DNA from: Immundisolibacter sp049322795
GTDB lineage: Bacteria; Pseudomonadota; Gammaproteobacteria; Immundisolibacterales; Immundisolibacteraceae
Assembly: GCA_049322795.1 (NCBI GenBank)
Contig: JBMOQH010000016.1
Location: forward strand, 186,001 to 250,000
DNA: 64,000 nt
Direction of reading: 5' to 3'
A program made the translations under genes and the position numbers. Of the stretch, positions 25,910-34,641 are shown piece after piece. Numbering within the stretch: position 1 is the first letter of the stretch; every line of letters starts with the position of its first letter. Below the pieces are notes generated by a model. It ran no database searches. It saw nothing but the letters and a program-made list of their open reading frames with translations, and was not told the DNA's origin.

Positions 25910-26968
25910 TCAGCCAAGGCTGAGGTAGCCGCGCTGCGCCGCAAGCTCCAGCGCCGCCCGCGTCGGCTGGTTGAGGTCCATGCCGGCCGCCACCGGCGGC
26001 GCGAACCAGCCGATGTCGAGCGACTCGTAGTTCTTTCGCGCCTCGGGCCGGCCGGCGACCCGCGACACGTAGTTGATCAGCAGAAAATGCCGCGGCTCCA
26101 GGAATTCCGGGCTCTCGATGCTGTCCTGGATGCACAGCCAGTCGGCGTGGTCGACGGCGATGCCGGTCTCCTCGCGCATCTCGCGCCGGTAGGCGGCCAG
26201 CAGCGTCTCGCCGTAATCCACCTTGCCGCCCGGCAGGCCCCAGCGGCCGGACCATTTGGCGGTGCGTATCAGCAGCAGCTCGCCGGTGTCGGCCACCAGC
26301 AGGCCGCCGACGGTGGCGATCACACGCCGCTCGCTGGCCAGCAGGTGCTGGCGGTCGATGAGGTCGATGATTCCGCGCACGCTGGCGAACGCATGATCCG
26401 GCCGGGCGGCGTGCAGGCGGTCCTCGGTGGCGTAGCCGTACAGGGCCGCGCCGGCGATGACCCGCGCCGCGTGGGCGGCGTCGAGGTCGTGCGGCGTGTC
26501 GCCGACGTAGAGCGTCTCGTCCGGCCGCACGCCCGACGCGGCGACGATGCCTTGCAGCACCGGAATCTTGTCCGCCGCCCCGCCGCCGATGTGCGCGAAG
26601 AAATCCCGTAGACCCAGCCGCGCGAGGAGATCGTCCAGGATGTCGGTCGGCACGCTCGAGCAGATGCTCAGGCGAACCCCGCGCAGCCGGCAGATGTGCA
26701 GCAGCGCCGGCACGTCGGCGAACAGCTCCGACTGCGCCATGCGCGCCGCGAAGTGGCGAAAGAACACGGCGTCGATTTCCTCGCGCGGCCGCTCGCCGAT
26801 GAAGCGCCGGTAGAAGCGCTCGACCGGCAGGGTGAACTCGCGCCGGTAGGTGGCCTCGTCGACCGGCGCGGCGCCGAAGTGCGCCAGCGTGTCATTGGTG
26901 GCGGCCAGCGTCAGCGCGCGGTCGTCGGCCAGCGTGCCGGCCCAGTCGAGGATGAGGTGGCGGATCAT
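25910..26968 (-). CDS. HAD-superfamily hydrolase fused to a Nudix hydrolase
   Basis: The 352-residue protein has two enzymes in one chain. Residues ~1-215 are a HAD phosphatase-like domain: motif I LILDWAGTLADD, motif II SICSSVP, motif III via GGGAADKIPVLQ, and motif IV YVGDTPHDLDAA. The second Asp of motif I is Ala (DWAGT), a form known from phosphonatase-type HADs rather than DxDGT phosphatases. Residues ~220-345 are a Nudix domain with a complete box (GKVDYGETLLAAYRREMREE). A nucleotide or sugar-phosphate house-cleaning role is plausible. The start at MIRHLIL was chosen because the extension upstream lacks similarity. Confidence 0.88.
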   Translation of the reverse strand: MIRHLILDWAGTLADDRALTLAATNDTLAHFGAAPVDEATYRREFTLPVERFYRRFIGERPREEIDAVFFRHFAARMAQSELFADVPALLHICRLRGVRLSICSSVPTDILDDLLARLGLRDFFAHIGGGAADKIPVLQGIVAASGVRPDETLYVGDTPHDLDAAHAARVIAGAALYGYATEDRLHAARPDHAFASVRGIIDLIDRQHLLASERRVIATVGGLLVADTGELLLIRTAKWSGRWGLPGGKVDYGETLLAAYRREMREETGIAVDHADWLCIQDSIESPEFLEPRHFLLINYVSRVAGRPEARKNYESLDIGWFAPPVAAGMDLNQPTRAALELAAQRGYLSLG

Positions 26969-27002
26969 GGCGGCGTTCCCAGGCAAAGCTCGATCGTCCC
27001 TT

Positions 27003-27154
27003 GAAAAAGGGCTGTCCTGCCCTTTTTCATCTCGGCGCATCGCGGGCAGGACCCGCGATGGCCTCCGCAGATCAAGCGCTCAAGCGCGCTTGCTCTGCGC
27101 ACAAGCCATCCATGGCTTGTTTCAACAGGCCGTCGAAAAGGTTTTTCAACGGCC
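27003..27154. terminator. Cluster of four palindromes, including terminator-like stems
   Basis: This 196-bp spacer between the HAD-Nudix start and the AEC permease stop holds four near-perfect hairpins. They are GAAAAAGGGC/GCCCTTTTTC (27003-27012/27019-27028), CATCGCGGG/CCCGCGATG (27038-27046/27052-27060), ACAAGCCAT/ATGGCTTGT (27101-27120), and GGCCGT-GAAAA/TTTTC-ACGGCC (27128-27154, one mismatch). Read leftward, the first and last carry A/T runs like intrinsic terminators and follow the AEC stop. The dense palindromes may also be a repeat element. Confidence 0.6.
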
Positions 27155-27164
27155 TATTGGATTG

Positions 27165-28088
27165 TCATGCGCCCATCAGCAGGCTGCGGTACAGCGGCGC
27201 CAGCACCAGATAAATCAAGATCGACGCCGTCAGCGCGGCGCCGTACAGCTCGGTGTCCAGGCGATAGCGGTGGCACAGGATCACGCCCACCGCCGGGCAG
27301 GCCGAGGCCATGGCCACGGCGAGCACGGCCAGCGTCTCGCCACGCAGGCCGAAGGCATACGCGAAGGCGAGGCCGAGCGCCGGCCCCGCCACCTGACGGA
27401 TCAGCAGCGCCGGGATGGCGGCGCCCAGACGGCGCATGGCGCCCAGGCGCAGCGACAGGCCGACCACGAACACCATCAGCGGGATGCCGGAATCGCCGAT
27501 GTAGCGCAGGGTGGTGACCAGGCGCTCGGGCACCGGCAGGCCGAGCAGGTTCACGGCGAGTGCCGCGAACACCGCCCAGGCCGGCGGCAGGCGCAAGATC
27601 TCGCGGCCGAGCGACACCCGAGCCCCGCCCTCGGCATGGCGCGCCGCCACCGCCACGCCGACGGTCCAGATCAGCAACGTGGTGGCGATGAGGTCGTAGG
27701 CGAACACCACCGACATGCCGCCCGACCCGAACAGGCTGACCACCACCGGCAGGGCGATCGAGCCGTTGGCGAAGCCGGCCGCCAGCAGCATGGCGCCGCG
27801 GCCTTGTGCCGACAGGCCAAGCCGCTGGCCGACCAGCCGGTACGCGGCCCAGGCCAGCAGCAGGCCGCCCAGGCTGCACACGTAGCCGGCGGCCGGGATG
27901 ACCATCATGTCGAGGTTCAGCGACGCCCGCGACATGATGGCGAAGATCAGCGCCGGCCCGGTGAGGTAAATCATCAGCATGTTCAGCGTCTGCGCCATCT
28001 GGGCGGCGTCGACGCCGCCGGGCGCCTGCCGGCGCCACAGCCAGCCGGCGGCCAGAGCGACGAAAACGGGGATCAGGTCCAAGTACAC
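27165..28088 (-). CDS. AEC (auxin efflux carrier) family permease
   Basis: This 307-residue membrane protein has about ten helices in the AEC fold: IPVFVALAAGWLWRR, then NMLMIYLTGPALIFAIMS. A central pair of half-domains follows, each with Gly/Pro-broken helices such as AAGFANGSIALPVV and FVVGLSLRLGA. The family exports small organic acids such as malate or malonate; the substrate is unknown here. It is upstream of terminator-like hairpins and 79 bp from the GST gene on the same strand. Confidence 0.87.
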   Translation of the reverse strand: MYLDLIPVFVALAAGWLWRRQAPGGVDAAQMAQTLNMLMIYLTGPALIFAIMSRASLNLDMMVIPAAGYVCSLGGLLLAWAAYRLVGQRLGLSAQGRGAMLLAAGFANGSIALPVVVSLFGSGGMSVVFAYDLIATTLLIWTVGVAVAARHAEGGARVSLGREILRLPPAWAVFAALAVNLLGLPVPERLVTTLRYIGDSGIPLMVFVVGLSLRLGAMRRLGAAIPALLIRQVAGPALGLAFAYAFGLRGETLAVLAVAMASACPAVGVILCHRYRLDTELYGAALTASILIYLVLAPLYRSLLMGA

Positions 28089-28167
28089 GGGTGCTCGTTC
28101 CAGAACGAAAACACCGCCGGCCGCGCCTCGCGCCGCCGGCGGTGCGATGAAAATCCCGCCGCGTCGG

Positions 28168-28782
28168 TCAGGACGCCGGCGGCACGGTCGCCCGCATGGA
28201 CGGGCGCTGGCCGAACTCGGCGAGCCAGGCGCCGAGCGCCGGGTGGGCGTCGCGCCAGGCGATGTCGGGAAAGCGAAAGTCCAGATACTCGAGCGCCACC
28301 GCGAACTCGATGTGCGCCAGCGTCAGCTGTGATGTCAGCGCGGGGCCGAGGCTGGCGAGATCCTGTTCCATGGCGGCCAGACCACGCGCGATGGCACGGC
28401 GCTGGCGGTCGGTCCACGGCGCCCAGCGGTGGTCCTCCGGGCGCAGCAGCTCCAGGCGCGCCGTGACGGCGGCATCGAGCACGCCATCGGCCAGTGCGCA
28501 GCGGCGCAGCACGTCGAAGCGGGCGTCACCGTCCGGGATGAGGCGCGGTGTCGGACTCAGGCTGTCGAGGTATTCGCAGATCACCCAGCTGTCGTACAGG
28601 CACCGGCCATCGTCCAGGCGCAGCGCCGGCACCTTGCCGAGCGGGTTCGCGTCGAGCAGCGCGGCCGGGTCTTCCATGGGGCTGGCCAGGACGTCCTCGA
28701 TGCGCCCGGCGAGGCCTTTTTCGAGCGCCACCACACGCACCTTGCGCGAGTACGGCGACGGCTTGGCGTAGATGAGCTGCAT
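28168..28782 (-). CDS. Glutathione S-transferase
   Basis: The 204-residue GST has an N-terminal thioredoxin-like domain (QLIYAKPSPYSRKVRVVALEKGL, with Ser at the likely active site and NPLGKVPAL cis-Pro loop). The glutathione-binding segment is DSWVICEYLD, followed by a helical C-terminal domain ending in FPDIAWRDAHPALGAWLAEFGQRPSM. It most resembles YibF-type/beta-like bacterial GSTs. It may detoxify electrophiles. The neighbouring class II aldolase gene is on the same strand, 22 bp upstream. Confidence 0.9.
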   Translation of the reverse strand: MQLIYAKPSPYSRKVRVVALEKGLAGRIEDVLASPMEDPAALLDANPLGKVPALRLDDGRCLYDSWVICEYLDSLSPTPRLIPDGDARFDVLRRCALADGVLDAAVTARLELLRPEDHRWAPWTDRQRRAIARGLAAMEQDLASLGPALTSQLTLAHIEFAVALEYLDFRFPDIAWRDAHPALGAWLAEFGQRPSMRATVPPAS

Positions 28783-28804
28783 GGGGCCTCCCCGGGATCG
28801 TGAT

Positions 28805-29452
28805 TCAGGAATCGTCCTGCCGGCCGTAGGTGCGGAACTGCGCCAGCACGCGCGTCATCTCGGCCGCGTCCAGCAGCACCGGCGTGCCGCAGGCGAGCGC
28901 GGCGCAGTACTGCGCCGCCAGCGATTCGATTTCCTCGGCCAGCGCCAGCGCGTGCGCCAGGTCCACGCCGGTCGCGATCAGGCCGTGGTTGGCCAGCAGG
29001 CAGGCGTGGCGATCGGCCAGAGCCACCAGCGCGTTGGCCGACAGCTCCGCGCTGCCGAAGGTGGCGTAGTCGGCACAGCGCACGTTGTCGCCGCCGGCGA
29101 GCGCGATCATGTAGTGAAACGCCGGCAGCTCGCGGCGCTGGCAGGCCAGCGCGCTGGCGTAGCGGGAATGGGTGTGCACGATGGCGCCGATCTCCGCCCG
29201 GGCGGCGTAGATGTCGCGGTGAAAGCGCCACTCAGATGAGGGCTTGAGCTGCCCCGGCGCGGCGACGCCGTGGCCGTCGAGACGCACCAGGTCGGCCGGC
29301 GCGAGATCGTCGTAGGCGATGCCGGTCGGGGTGATCAGAAACCCGCCCGGCGCCCGTGCGCTGACGTTGCCCGAGGTGCCACGGTTCAGGCCCCGGCGCA
29401 CGCTATCGCGGGCCGTGTCGATCAGCGACTGGCGAAGGGCACTCTCGTCCAA
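28805..29452 (-). CDS. Class II aldolase/adducin family protein (fuculose-1-phosphate aldolase-like)
   Basis: About 215 residues begin LDESALRQSLIDTARDSVRRGLNRGTSGNVSAR, the usual family N-terminus. The zinc ligands are in IVHTHSRYAS and the LLANHGL segment; the catalytic Glu is in KPSSEWRFH. The fold cleaves or isomerises sugar phosphates or decarboxylates similar substrates. No ATG is available at the expected place: a TTG at 29452 (CTG two codons earlier) is the best choice, with a weak ribosome site. A GST gene follows on the same strand. The substrate is unknown. Confidence 0.82.
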   Translation of the reverse strand: MDESALRQSLIDTARDSVRRGLNRGTSGNVSARAPGGFLITPTGIAYDDLAPADLVRLDGHGVAAPGQLKPSSEWRFHRDIYAARAEIGAIVHTHSRYASALACQRRELPAFHYMIALAGGDNVRCADYATFGSAELSANALVALADRHACLLANHGLIATGVDLAHALALAEEIESLAAQYCAALACGTPVLLDAAEMTRVLAQFRTYGRQDDS

Positions 29453-29540
29453 GGACAGACCGTACGGGGAACGGGTGGGCCGGCATCCTGCCGGGCGGCG
29501 GTATGGTACACGCGCCGCCCTCGGCGACAGTGACCGCGCC

Positions 29541-29623
29541 CGTGGGTCACACCGCCCGACCCACGCGCCGTGTAGGACAGACACCGACAGCAAGCGTCGG
29601 CGGTGACCGACGCTTGCTGTCGG
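29541..29623. repeat. Two strong inverted repeats upstream of the signalling genes
   Basis: The 245-bp divergent spacer holds CGTGGGTC/GACCCACG (29541-29548/29558-29565). It also holds a perfect 17-bp inverted repeat: arms at 29584-29600 and 29607-29623 (CCGACAGCAAGCGTCGG and its reverse complement) around CGGTGA. The second can form a very stable stem. There is no T-run, and it lies ~75 bp before the c-di-GMP gene start, so an operator or RNA structure is possible. Confidence 0.75.
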
Positions 29624-29697
29624 CAGCGGCCGCTTCGCCGCCGCACACCCCGACCGCAAGATGCCGACACTCCATCCTTCCCCATGGTTCGAGTGTC

Positions 29698-31887
29698 ATG
29701 CGCACTGTCATCGTCGAAGACTCCGCCGCCGCGCTGGCCGCGCTCACCGAAGCGCTGGCGACATTTCCGGGCATGGAACTGCTCGGCACGGCCGCGGCGG
29801 AGGATCCGGCCGTGGACCTGATCCTGGCGCGCGAGCCGGACCTGGTGTTGCTGGATCTCGGCCTCGCCAGCGGCAGCGGGCTCGGCGTGCTGCGCCGCCT
29901 GCGCGGCGCGGCCTGCCCGGCACGCATCGTGGTGCTCACCAATCGCGTCGAGCAGGCTTATCGCACGGCGTGCCTGGCCGCCGGGGCCAATGCCTTTTTC
30001 GACAAGAGCAGCGATCACGGCGCGCTGCTCGACCAGCTGCAGGCGTGGTTGCCGCCGGTGCCCGCCGATGAGAGCGAGCGGCTGCAGGCGCTGCGGGCGC
30101 TGAATGTGCTCGACACGCCGGCGGAGGCCAATTTCGACACCCTCACCGCGCTCGCGGCGCAGCTGCTGGGGGTGCCGGTCGTGCTGGTCAGCCTGGTCGA
30201 CGAGCGCCGGCAGTGGTTCAAGTCGCGGTTCGGGACGCAGGCCACGGAAACATCCCGCGCGGTGTCGTTTTGCGGCCACGCCATCAATTCGGATGACGTG
30301 CTGGTGGTCGAGGACGCCCGCCTGGACCCACGCTTTTCCGACAATCCGCTGGTGGTGGGTGAGGCCAAGGTGATCTTTTACGCCGGCGCACCGCTCCGCC
30401 TGTCCGGCGGCGAGGTCATCGGCACGCTGTGCGCCATCGACCACCAGCCGCGTGAGCTCGCGCCGACCGAGCGCTCGATCCTGCAGGTGCTGGCCCGGCA
30501 CGTGGTCGTCGAGCTCGAACTGCGGCGCCAGGTGGAGGAACTCATCGCCGAGATGGAGCACCGGCGCCAGGCCGAGCACCGCTACATGCAGCTCGCCACG
30601 CGCGACCCGCTGACCGGGCTGCCCAACCGTGCCGCCCTGCTCGACCGCCTGAACCAGGCGCTGCATGCCGCCGCCCGGGGCGGCCACCGGCTGGCCTTCA
30701 TGTTTCTGGATCTCGACCGCTTCAAGCTCATCAACGATTCGCTCGGCCACGCGGTGGGCGACGAGCTGCTGCAGGCGGTTGCCGAACGCCTGCACCGCGC
30801 CGTGCGGGACACCGACACCGTGGCGCGGCTCGGCGGCGACGAGTTCGCCATCCTGCTGCATGAGCCGCGTGACGCCGACTCGGCCCTGCGCGTGGTCGAC
30901 AAGCTGCTCGGGAGCCTGCGGCAACCGATCGTGCTCGGTAGCCACGCCCTGACCGTGCGCGCCAGCGTGGGCATCGCGTTTTATCCCGAGCACGGCGACA
31001 GCGCCGACCAGCTGATGCGGCATGCGGATCTGGCCATGTATCAGGCCAAGCAGGATGCCTCGCTCGGTTACTGCGTATACGAACCGCGGCTCGATCTGGC
31101 CGCCCAGTCGCGCCTCACGCTCGAACAGGACCTGCGCGAAGCCCTGCCCCGCGGGCAGCTTGCGCTGCATTACCAGCCGCAGATCAACCTCGCACACGGC
31201 ACGCTCACCGGCGCCGAGGCGCTGCTGCGCTGGATGCACCCGCAGCAGGGGCTGGTTTCCCCGGCCCGCTTCATCCCGCTGGCGGAGGAAACCGGGCTGA
31301 TCCTCGAAATCGGCGAATGGGTGCTGATGGAGGCGGCCCGGCAGCTGGCACGCTGGCGCGCCGCCGGCGTCGACGTACCGCGGATGTCGGTCAACGTGTC
31401 GCCGCTGCAGTTGACGCCGGACCTGCTCCGGCAGGTCGAGCGCGCGCTGGACGAGACCGGGCTGGCGCCGGCGGATCTTGAGCTCGAAATCACCGAGACC
31501 GCCATCACCGCCGACGGCCCGCTGGTGCTCGACCTGCTGTCGCGGCTGCGGGCGCTCGGCGTCGGCGTGGCGGTGGACGATTTCGGCGTGGGCTTCTCCT
31601 CGCTCGCCATGCTGCGCCGTCTGCCAGTGTCGACCCTCAAGATCGACCGTTGCTTCGTGCACGAAATCGCCCGCAACAGCCAGGACGCCACCATCACCCG
31701 GGCCATTGTCGACCTCGCCCAGGGCCTCGACCTGCGCGTGGTCGCGGAAGGCGTCGAGCGCACCGATCAAAGCCTGATTCTGGGTAGCCTGGGCTGCAAG
31801 GAAGCACAGGGCTATCTGTTCAGTCCGCCGCTGGCAGCCGATGCCCTTGCCGACTGGCTCGGCGCCTGGTCCAACCGCCGCGGCTGA
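29698..31887 (+). CDS. REC-GAF-GGDEF-EAL response regulator (c-di-GMP)
   Basis: The 729-residue protein has, in order, a REC domain (1-118, phospho-acceptor D53, T81, K103), a GAF domain (~140-272, DTPAEANFDTLTALAAQLLGVPVVLVSLVDE), a GGDEF domain (~295-455) and an EAL domain (~470-720). The GGDEF motif is intact (379-383) with an RDTD inhibitory site five residues upstream. The EAL domain has EALLRW, ITETAIT and DDFGVGFSSL, so both synthesis and hydrolysis appear possible. The ATG shortens a longer frame that spans the upstream hairpins. A 12-bp stem follows the stop, so a partner kinase is not fixed by operon structure. Confidence 0.93.
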   Translation: MRTVIVEDSAAALAALTEALATFPGMELLGTAAAEDPAVDLILAREPDLVLLDLGLASGSGLGVLRRLRGAACPARIVVLTNRVEQAYRTACLAAGANAFFDKSSDHGALLDQLQAWLPPVPADESERLQALRALNVLDTPAEANFDTLTALAAQLLGVPVVLVSLVDERRQWFKSRFGTQATETSRAVSFCGHAINSDDVLVVEDARLDPRFSDNPLVVGEAKVIFYAGAPLRLSGGEVIGTLCAIDHQPRELAPTERSILQVLARHVVVELELRRQVEELIAEMEHRRQAEHRYMQLATRDPLTGLPNRAALLDRLNQALHAAARGGHRLAFMFLDLDRFKLINDSLGHAVGDELLQAVAERLHRAVRDTDTVARLGGDEFAILLHEPRDADSALRVVDKLLGSLRQPIVLGSHALTVRASVGIAFYPEHGDSADQLMRHADLAMYQAKQDASLGYCVYEPRLDLAAQSRLTLEQDLREALPRGQLALHYQPQINLAHGTLTGAEALLRWMHPQQGLVSPARFIPLAEETGLILEIGEWVLMEAARQLARWRAAGVDVPRMSVNVSPLQLTPDLLRQVERALDETGLAPADLELEITETAITADGPLVLDLLSRLRALGVGVAVDDFGVGFSSLAMLRRLPVSTLKIDRCFVHEIARNSQDATITRAIVDLAQGLDLRVVAEGVERTDQSLILGSLGCKEAQGYLFSPPLAADALADWLGAWSNRRG

Positions 31888-31893
31888 TCTGTT

Positions 31894-31926
31894 GCCGACC
31901 GCCGGCGCCCGCGCCCGGCGGTCGGC
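31894..31926 (+). terminator. Hairpin after the c-di-GMP gene
   Basis: A perfect 12-bp stem (GCCGACCGCCGG/CCGGCGGTCGGC, 9-nt loop) starts 6 bp past the stop codon. No long T-run follows, but its position suggests a transcript 3' end between this gene and the histidine kinase gene. Confidence 0.55.
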
Positions 31927-31994
31927 TTGCCTGCGTGCATCACCGCGGCAAATGGCATTGCCACTGCAGCTGATCGCCCGTACATTCCGCGCGC

Positions 31995-33323
31995 ATGGGA
32001 CGCGTGCTGCGACCGAACTACGCGCTGCTGCTGATGGTGGGAGGCATGCTGGGGCTGATCGCCCTGGCGGCTTGGGAGCGGGCTGTCCTGAACACCGTCA
32101 TCGAGCTCACCAATGCCCGCAAGACGACCCGTGACACGGTGATTCTGGCGGTCCAGCTCGACAGTCACCTGCGGGCGCTCGATCGCGCGCACATGACGTT
32201 GCTGCTCGACGCCGGCCCGCCCGCGCGGCAGGCATTCGCCACCGCCGAGGCGCAGCTGCTGGCGGATGTCGAGCGGCTGACCGAGCGCACGGCATCCATC
32301 GCCCAGATCGCCCCCCTGACGGCCTCGGTGGTCGGCGCGGTGGCCGGCGCCAGAACCGTGCTGGACGCGGATCGGCTGCGCGAGGCACAGCCGACCGCCT
32401 CCCACAGCGCCCAGGCCAGCGGGGCGCTGGTAACTGCCGCAAGCGTGCAGATCGACCGGCTGACCGAGGCGCTGTACCGGCGCATCGACCATTTCGATCA
32501 GGGCGTGAGCCAATGGCAGCGGCGCGCCAGCATCACCCGCGGGTCGATGCTGGCGCTCGTGTTGGCGCTGCTCGGCGGCGCGTACGGGCTGCTGTGGACG
32601 GAGAGCCGTCGCCGCCAGCGCGCCGAGCGGGCGCTGCGCAACAGTCACGAGCAGCTCGAAACCCTGGTGAGCGAGCGCACCGCCGAGCTCGAACACAGCC
32701 GGCAGGATCTGCGCGCGCTGGCGGTGAGTCTGGACGAGAGCATCGAGGCCGAGCGGCGCCGGCTCGCCCGCGAGGTCCACGACCAGCTCGGTCAGACCCT
32801 CACGGCGCTCAAGCTGTACCTGCACCGCCGGGTGGCCGAAAACCCGGACCTGCGCCCGTACGATCAACTGCTTGACGAGGCCATCGCCACCGCCCGCCGC
32901 ATCGCGGCCGACCTGCGCCCGCCGCTGCTGGACGATCTCGGTCTGGCGGCAGCGCTGGGGCAACTGGCCCAGCACGACGGCCTCACCGCAACCGTGCGCG
33001 TGGAGGACGATCATGTGCTGACGCCACGCCTGGCCGAACAGCTGTTCCGTATCGCACAAGAGGCCGTCACCAACGTGCTGCGTCACGCAAAGGCCGCGCA
33101 CATCCACATCGAGGGCGGCGCCACGGACCAGGCTTACCTGCTCGCGGTGGAGGACGACGGCGTCGGTTTCGACCCGCAGGCGGTGCGCCGCGGGGCGCTG
33201 GGACTGGTCGGCATGCGCGAACGGGCACACCTGGCAGGCGGCGAGTGCCGCTGGGTCACCCCCCGCTTCGGCGGCACCCGCGTGGAAATCAGACTGCCGC
33301 TGGCCGAGGCCCTGGCGGCGTGA
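31995..33323 (+). CDS. NarX-like sensor histidine kinase (HisKA_3)
   Basis: This 442-residue kinase has two N-terminal membrane helices (about 9-27 and 183-201). They flank a ~150-residue helical periplasmic sensor that resembles CHASE3-like or four-helix-bundle modules. A coiled linker (QRAERALRNSHEQLETLVSERTAELEHSRQ) leads to a HisKA_3 dimerisation domain with phospho-His H262 in LAREVHDQLGQTL. The HATPase domain has N in AVTNVLRHAK, DDGVGFD and GLVGMRERA. Its stop overlaps the start of the cognate NarL-type regulator (TGATG). The signal is unknown. Confidence 0.93.
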   Translation: MGRVLRPNYALLLMVGGMLGLIALAAWERAVLNTVIELTNARKTTRDTVILAVQLDSHLRALDRAHMTLLLDAGPPARQAFATAEAQLLADVERLTERTASIAQIAPLTASVVGAVAGARTVLDADRLREAQPTASHSAQASGALVTAASVQIDRLTEALYRRIDHFDQGVSQWQRRASITRGSMLALVLALLGGAYGLLWTESRRRQRAERALRNSHEQLETLVSERTAELEHSRQDLRALAVSLDESIEAERRRLAREVHDQLGQTLTALKLYLHRRVAENPDLRPYDQLLDEAIATARRIAADLRPPLLDDLGLAAALGQLAQHDGLTATVRVEDDHVLTPRLAEQLFRIAQEAVTNVLRHAKAAHIHIEGGATDQAYLLAVEDDGVGFDPQAVRRGALGLVGMRERAHLAGGECRWVTPRFGGTRVEIRLPLAEALAA

Positions 33324-33952
33324 TGCGCGTGCTGCTGCTCGACGACCACCCGCTGGTGCGGGCCGGCGCACGGCGCCTGATCGTGGATCGCTGGCCCGAG
33401 GCGCAGGTGCTCGAAGCGGGCAGGCTCGGCGAAGCCCTCGCCATGCTGGACGATTGCGCGCTGGTGGTGCTCGACCTGTCGCTGCCGGACGCCAGCGGGC
33501 TCGAGGCGCTGGTCAAGCTGCACCGGCGCGCTCCACAGGTGCCGCTGCTGGTGCTGTCCATGCATGCCGAAGAGGCGTACGCCGCCCGCGCCATGCAACT
33601 GGGCGCCGCCGGTTACCTGCCCAAGGACCGCGCCGGCGAGGAGCTGGTGACCGCCATGCAGCGGCTGCTGGCCGGCGGGCGGTACATCGGTGCCGATCTC
33701 GCCGACCGCCTGGCCGACATGCTGACCGGCTCGAGCCCGGCCACGCCGGCGCACGACCGGCTGTCGACACAGGAACTGCGGGTGGCCCTGCTGCTGGCGC
33801 AGGGCAAGGCCGTTGGCGAGATCGCCGACACCATGTGCCTGTCTGTGAAAACCGTCAGCACCTACCGCGGCCGGGCGCTGGAGAAGCTCGGCCTCGGCAA
33901 CAACTCCGAACTGACGCGCTACTGCCTGGCGCAGGGGCTCATCGAGCTGTAG
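33323..33952 (+). CDS. NarL/FixJ-family response regulator
   Basis: The 209-residue protein has a REC domain (1-118, D51 in VVLDLSLPDASG, K in YLPKDRAG) and a LuxR-type HTH. The HTH (~145-205) has LSTQELRVALLLAQGKAVGEIADTMCLSVKTVSTYRGRALEKLGL. The start overlaps the kinase stop, and the two form a two-component pair. It probably activates target promoters when phosphorylated; targets cannot be seen. It is convergent with dksA, 23 bp away. Confidence 0.93.
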   Translation: MRVLLLDDHPLVRAGARRLIVDRWPEAQVLEAGRLGEALAMLDDCALVVLDLSLPDASGLEALVKLHRRAPQVPLLVLSMHAEEAYAARAMQLGAAGYLPKDRAGEELVTAMQRLLAGGRYIGADLADRLADMLTGSSPATPAHDRLSTQELRVALLLAQGKAVGEIADTMCLSVKTVSTYRGRALEKLGLGNNSELTRYCLAQGLIEL

Positions 33953-33975
33953 CGCGTTACCGCGGGCGGACCCGC

Positions 33976-34401
33976 TCAGCCCATCTGCCGCTCGCGGATT
34001 TCCGCCAGCGACTTGCAGTCGATGCACAGCGTGGCGGTCGGCCGCGCCTCCAGACGCCGCAGACCGATCTCCGCGCCGCAGGATTCGCAGAAGCCGTACT
34101 CGCCGGCGTCGATCTGGTCGAGCGTTTCCTCGATCTTGCGGATCAGCTTGCGCTCGCGGTCGCGCGTGCGCAGCTCGAGCGTCATTTCGGATTCCTGCGT
34201 GGCGCGGTCGGTCGGGTCCGGGTAGTTGACCGTCTCGTCCTGCATGCGGTGACGGGCGCGGTCCATTTCGGCACTCAGCTCGTCGCGCCAGGCGTGCAGG
34301 ATGTGCCGGAAGTGGTCCTTCTGCTTCTCACCCATGTAGGGCTCGCCCTTCTTGGGCTGGTAGGGCGTGAAGCTTTTCTGCGGCGATTCGCTGATCCCCA
34401 T
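33976..34401 (-). CDS. dksA: RNA polymerase-binding transcription factor DksA
   Basis: The 141-residue protein begins MGISESPQKSFTPYQPKKGEPYMGEKQKDHF, the usual DksA N-terminus. The coiled-coil has the tip motif DPTDRAT, where D and A contact RNA polymerase. The C-terminal zinc finger is CESC...CIDC. DksA works with ppGpp in the stringent response. A longer frame upstream has no similarity, so this ATG was used. It is divergent from the sdh operon across 240 bp, which must hold both promoters. Confidence 0.96.
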   Translation of the reverse strand: MGISESPQKSFTPYQPKKGEPYMGEKQKDHFRHILHAWRDELSAEMDRARHRMQDETVNYPDPTDRATQESEMTLELRTRDRERKLIRKIEETLDQIDAGEYGFCESCGAEIGLRRLEARPTATLCIDCKSLAEIRERQMG

Positions 34402-34641
34402 TTCGCGGGACTCCGGGCTGCGCTGTCGGGCGGCAATGAACGCCACAGCGGATTTTCGAGGGCGCGGAATTCTAATGCATACAGGTGGCATCACCAACAG
34501 CCGGCCGTGCCGACGACGCGGTGCTAAACTTTCGCGGCTTGTGCCGGGCCAGCGGCGGGTCCGTCGGGTTGCCGACAGTTCGCCGCGCGCGCCCTTGTGC
34601 GCCGCACAAATCGAACGCTACCAAGCAAGGGAGTCTGCCGC

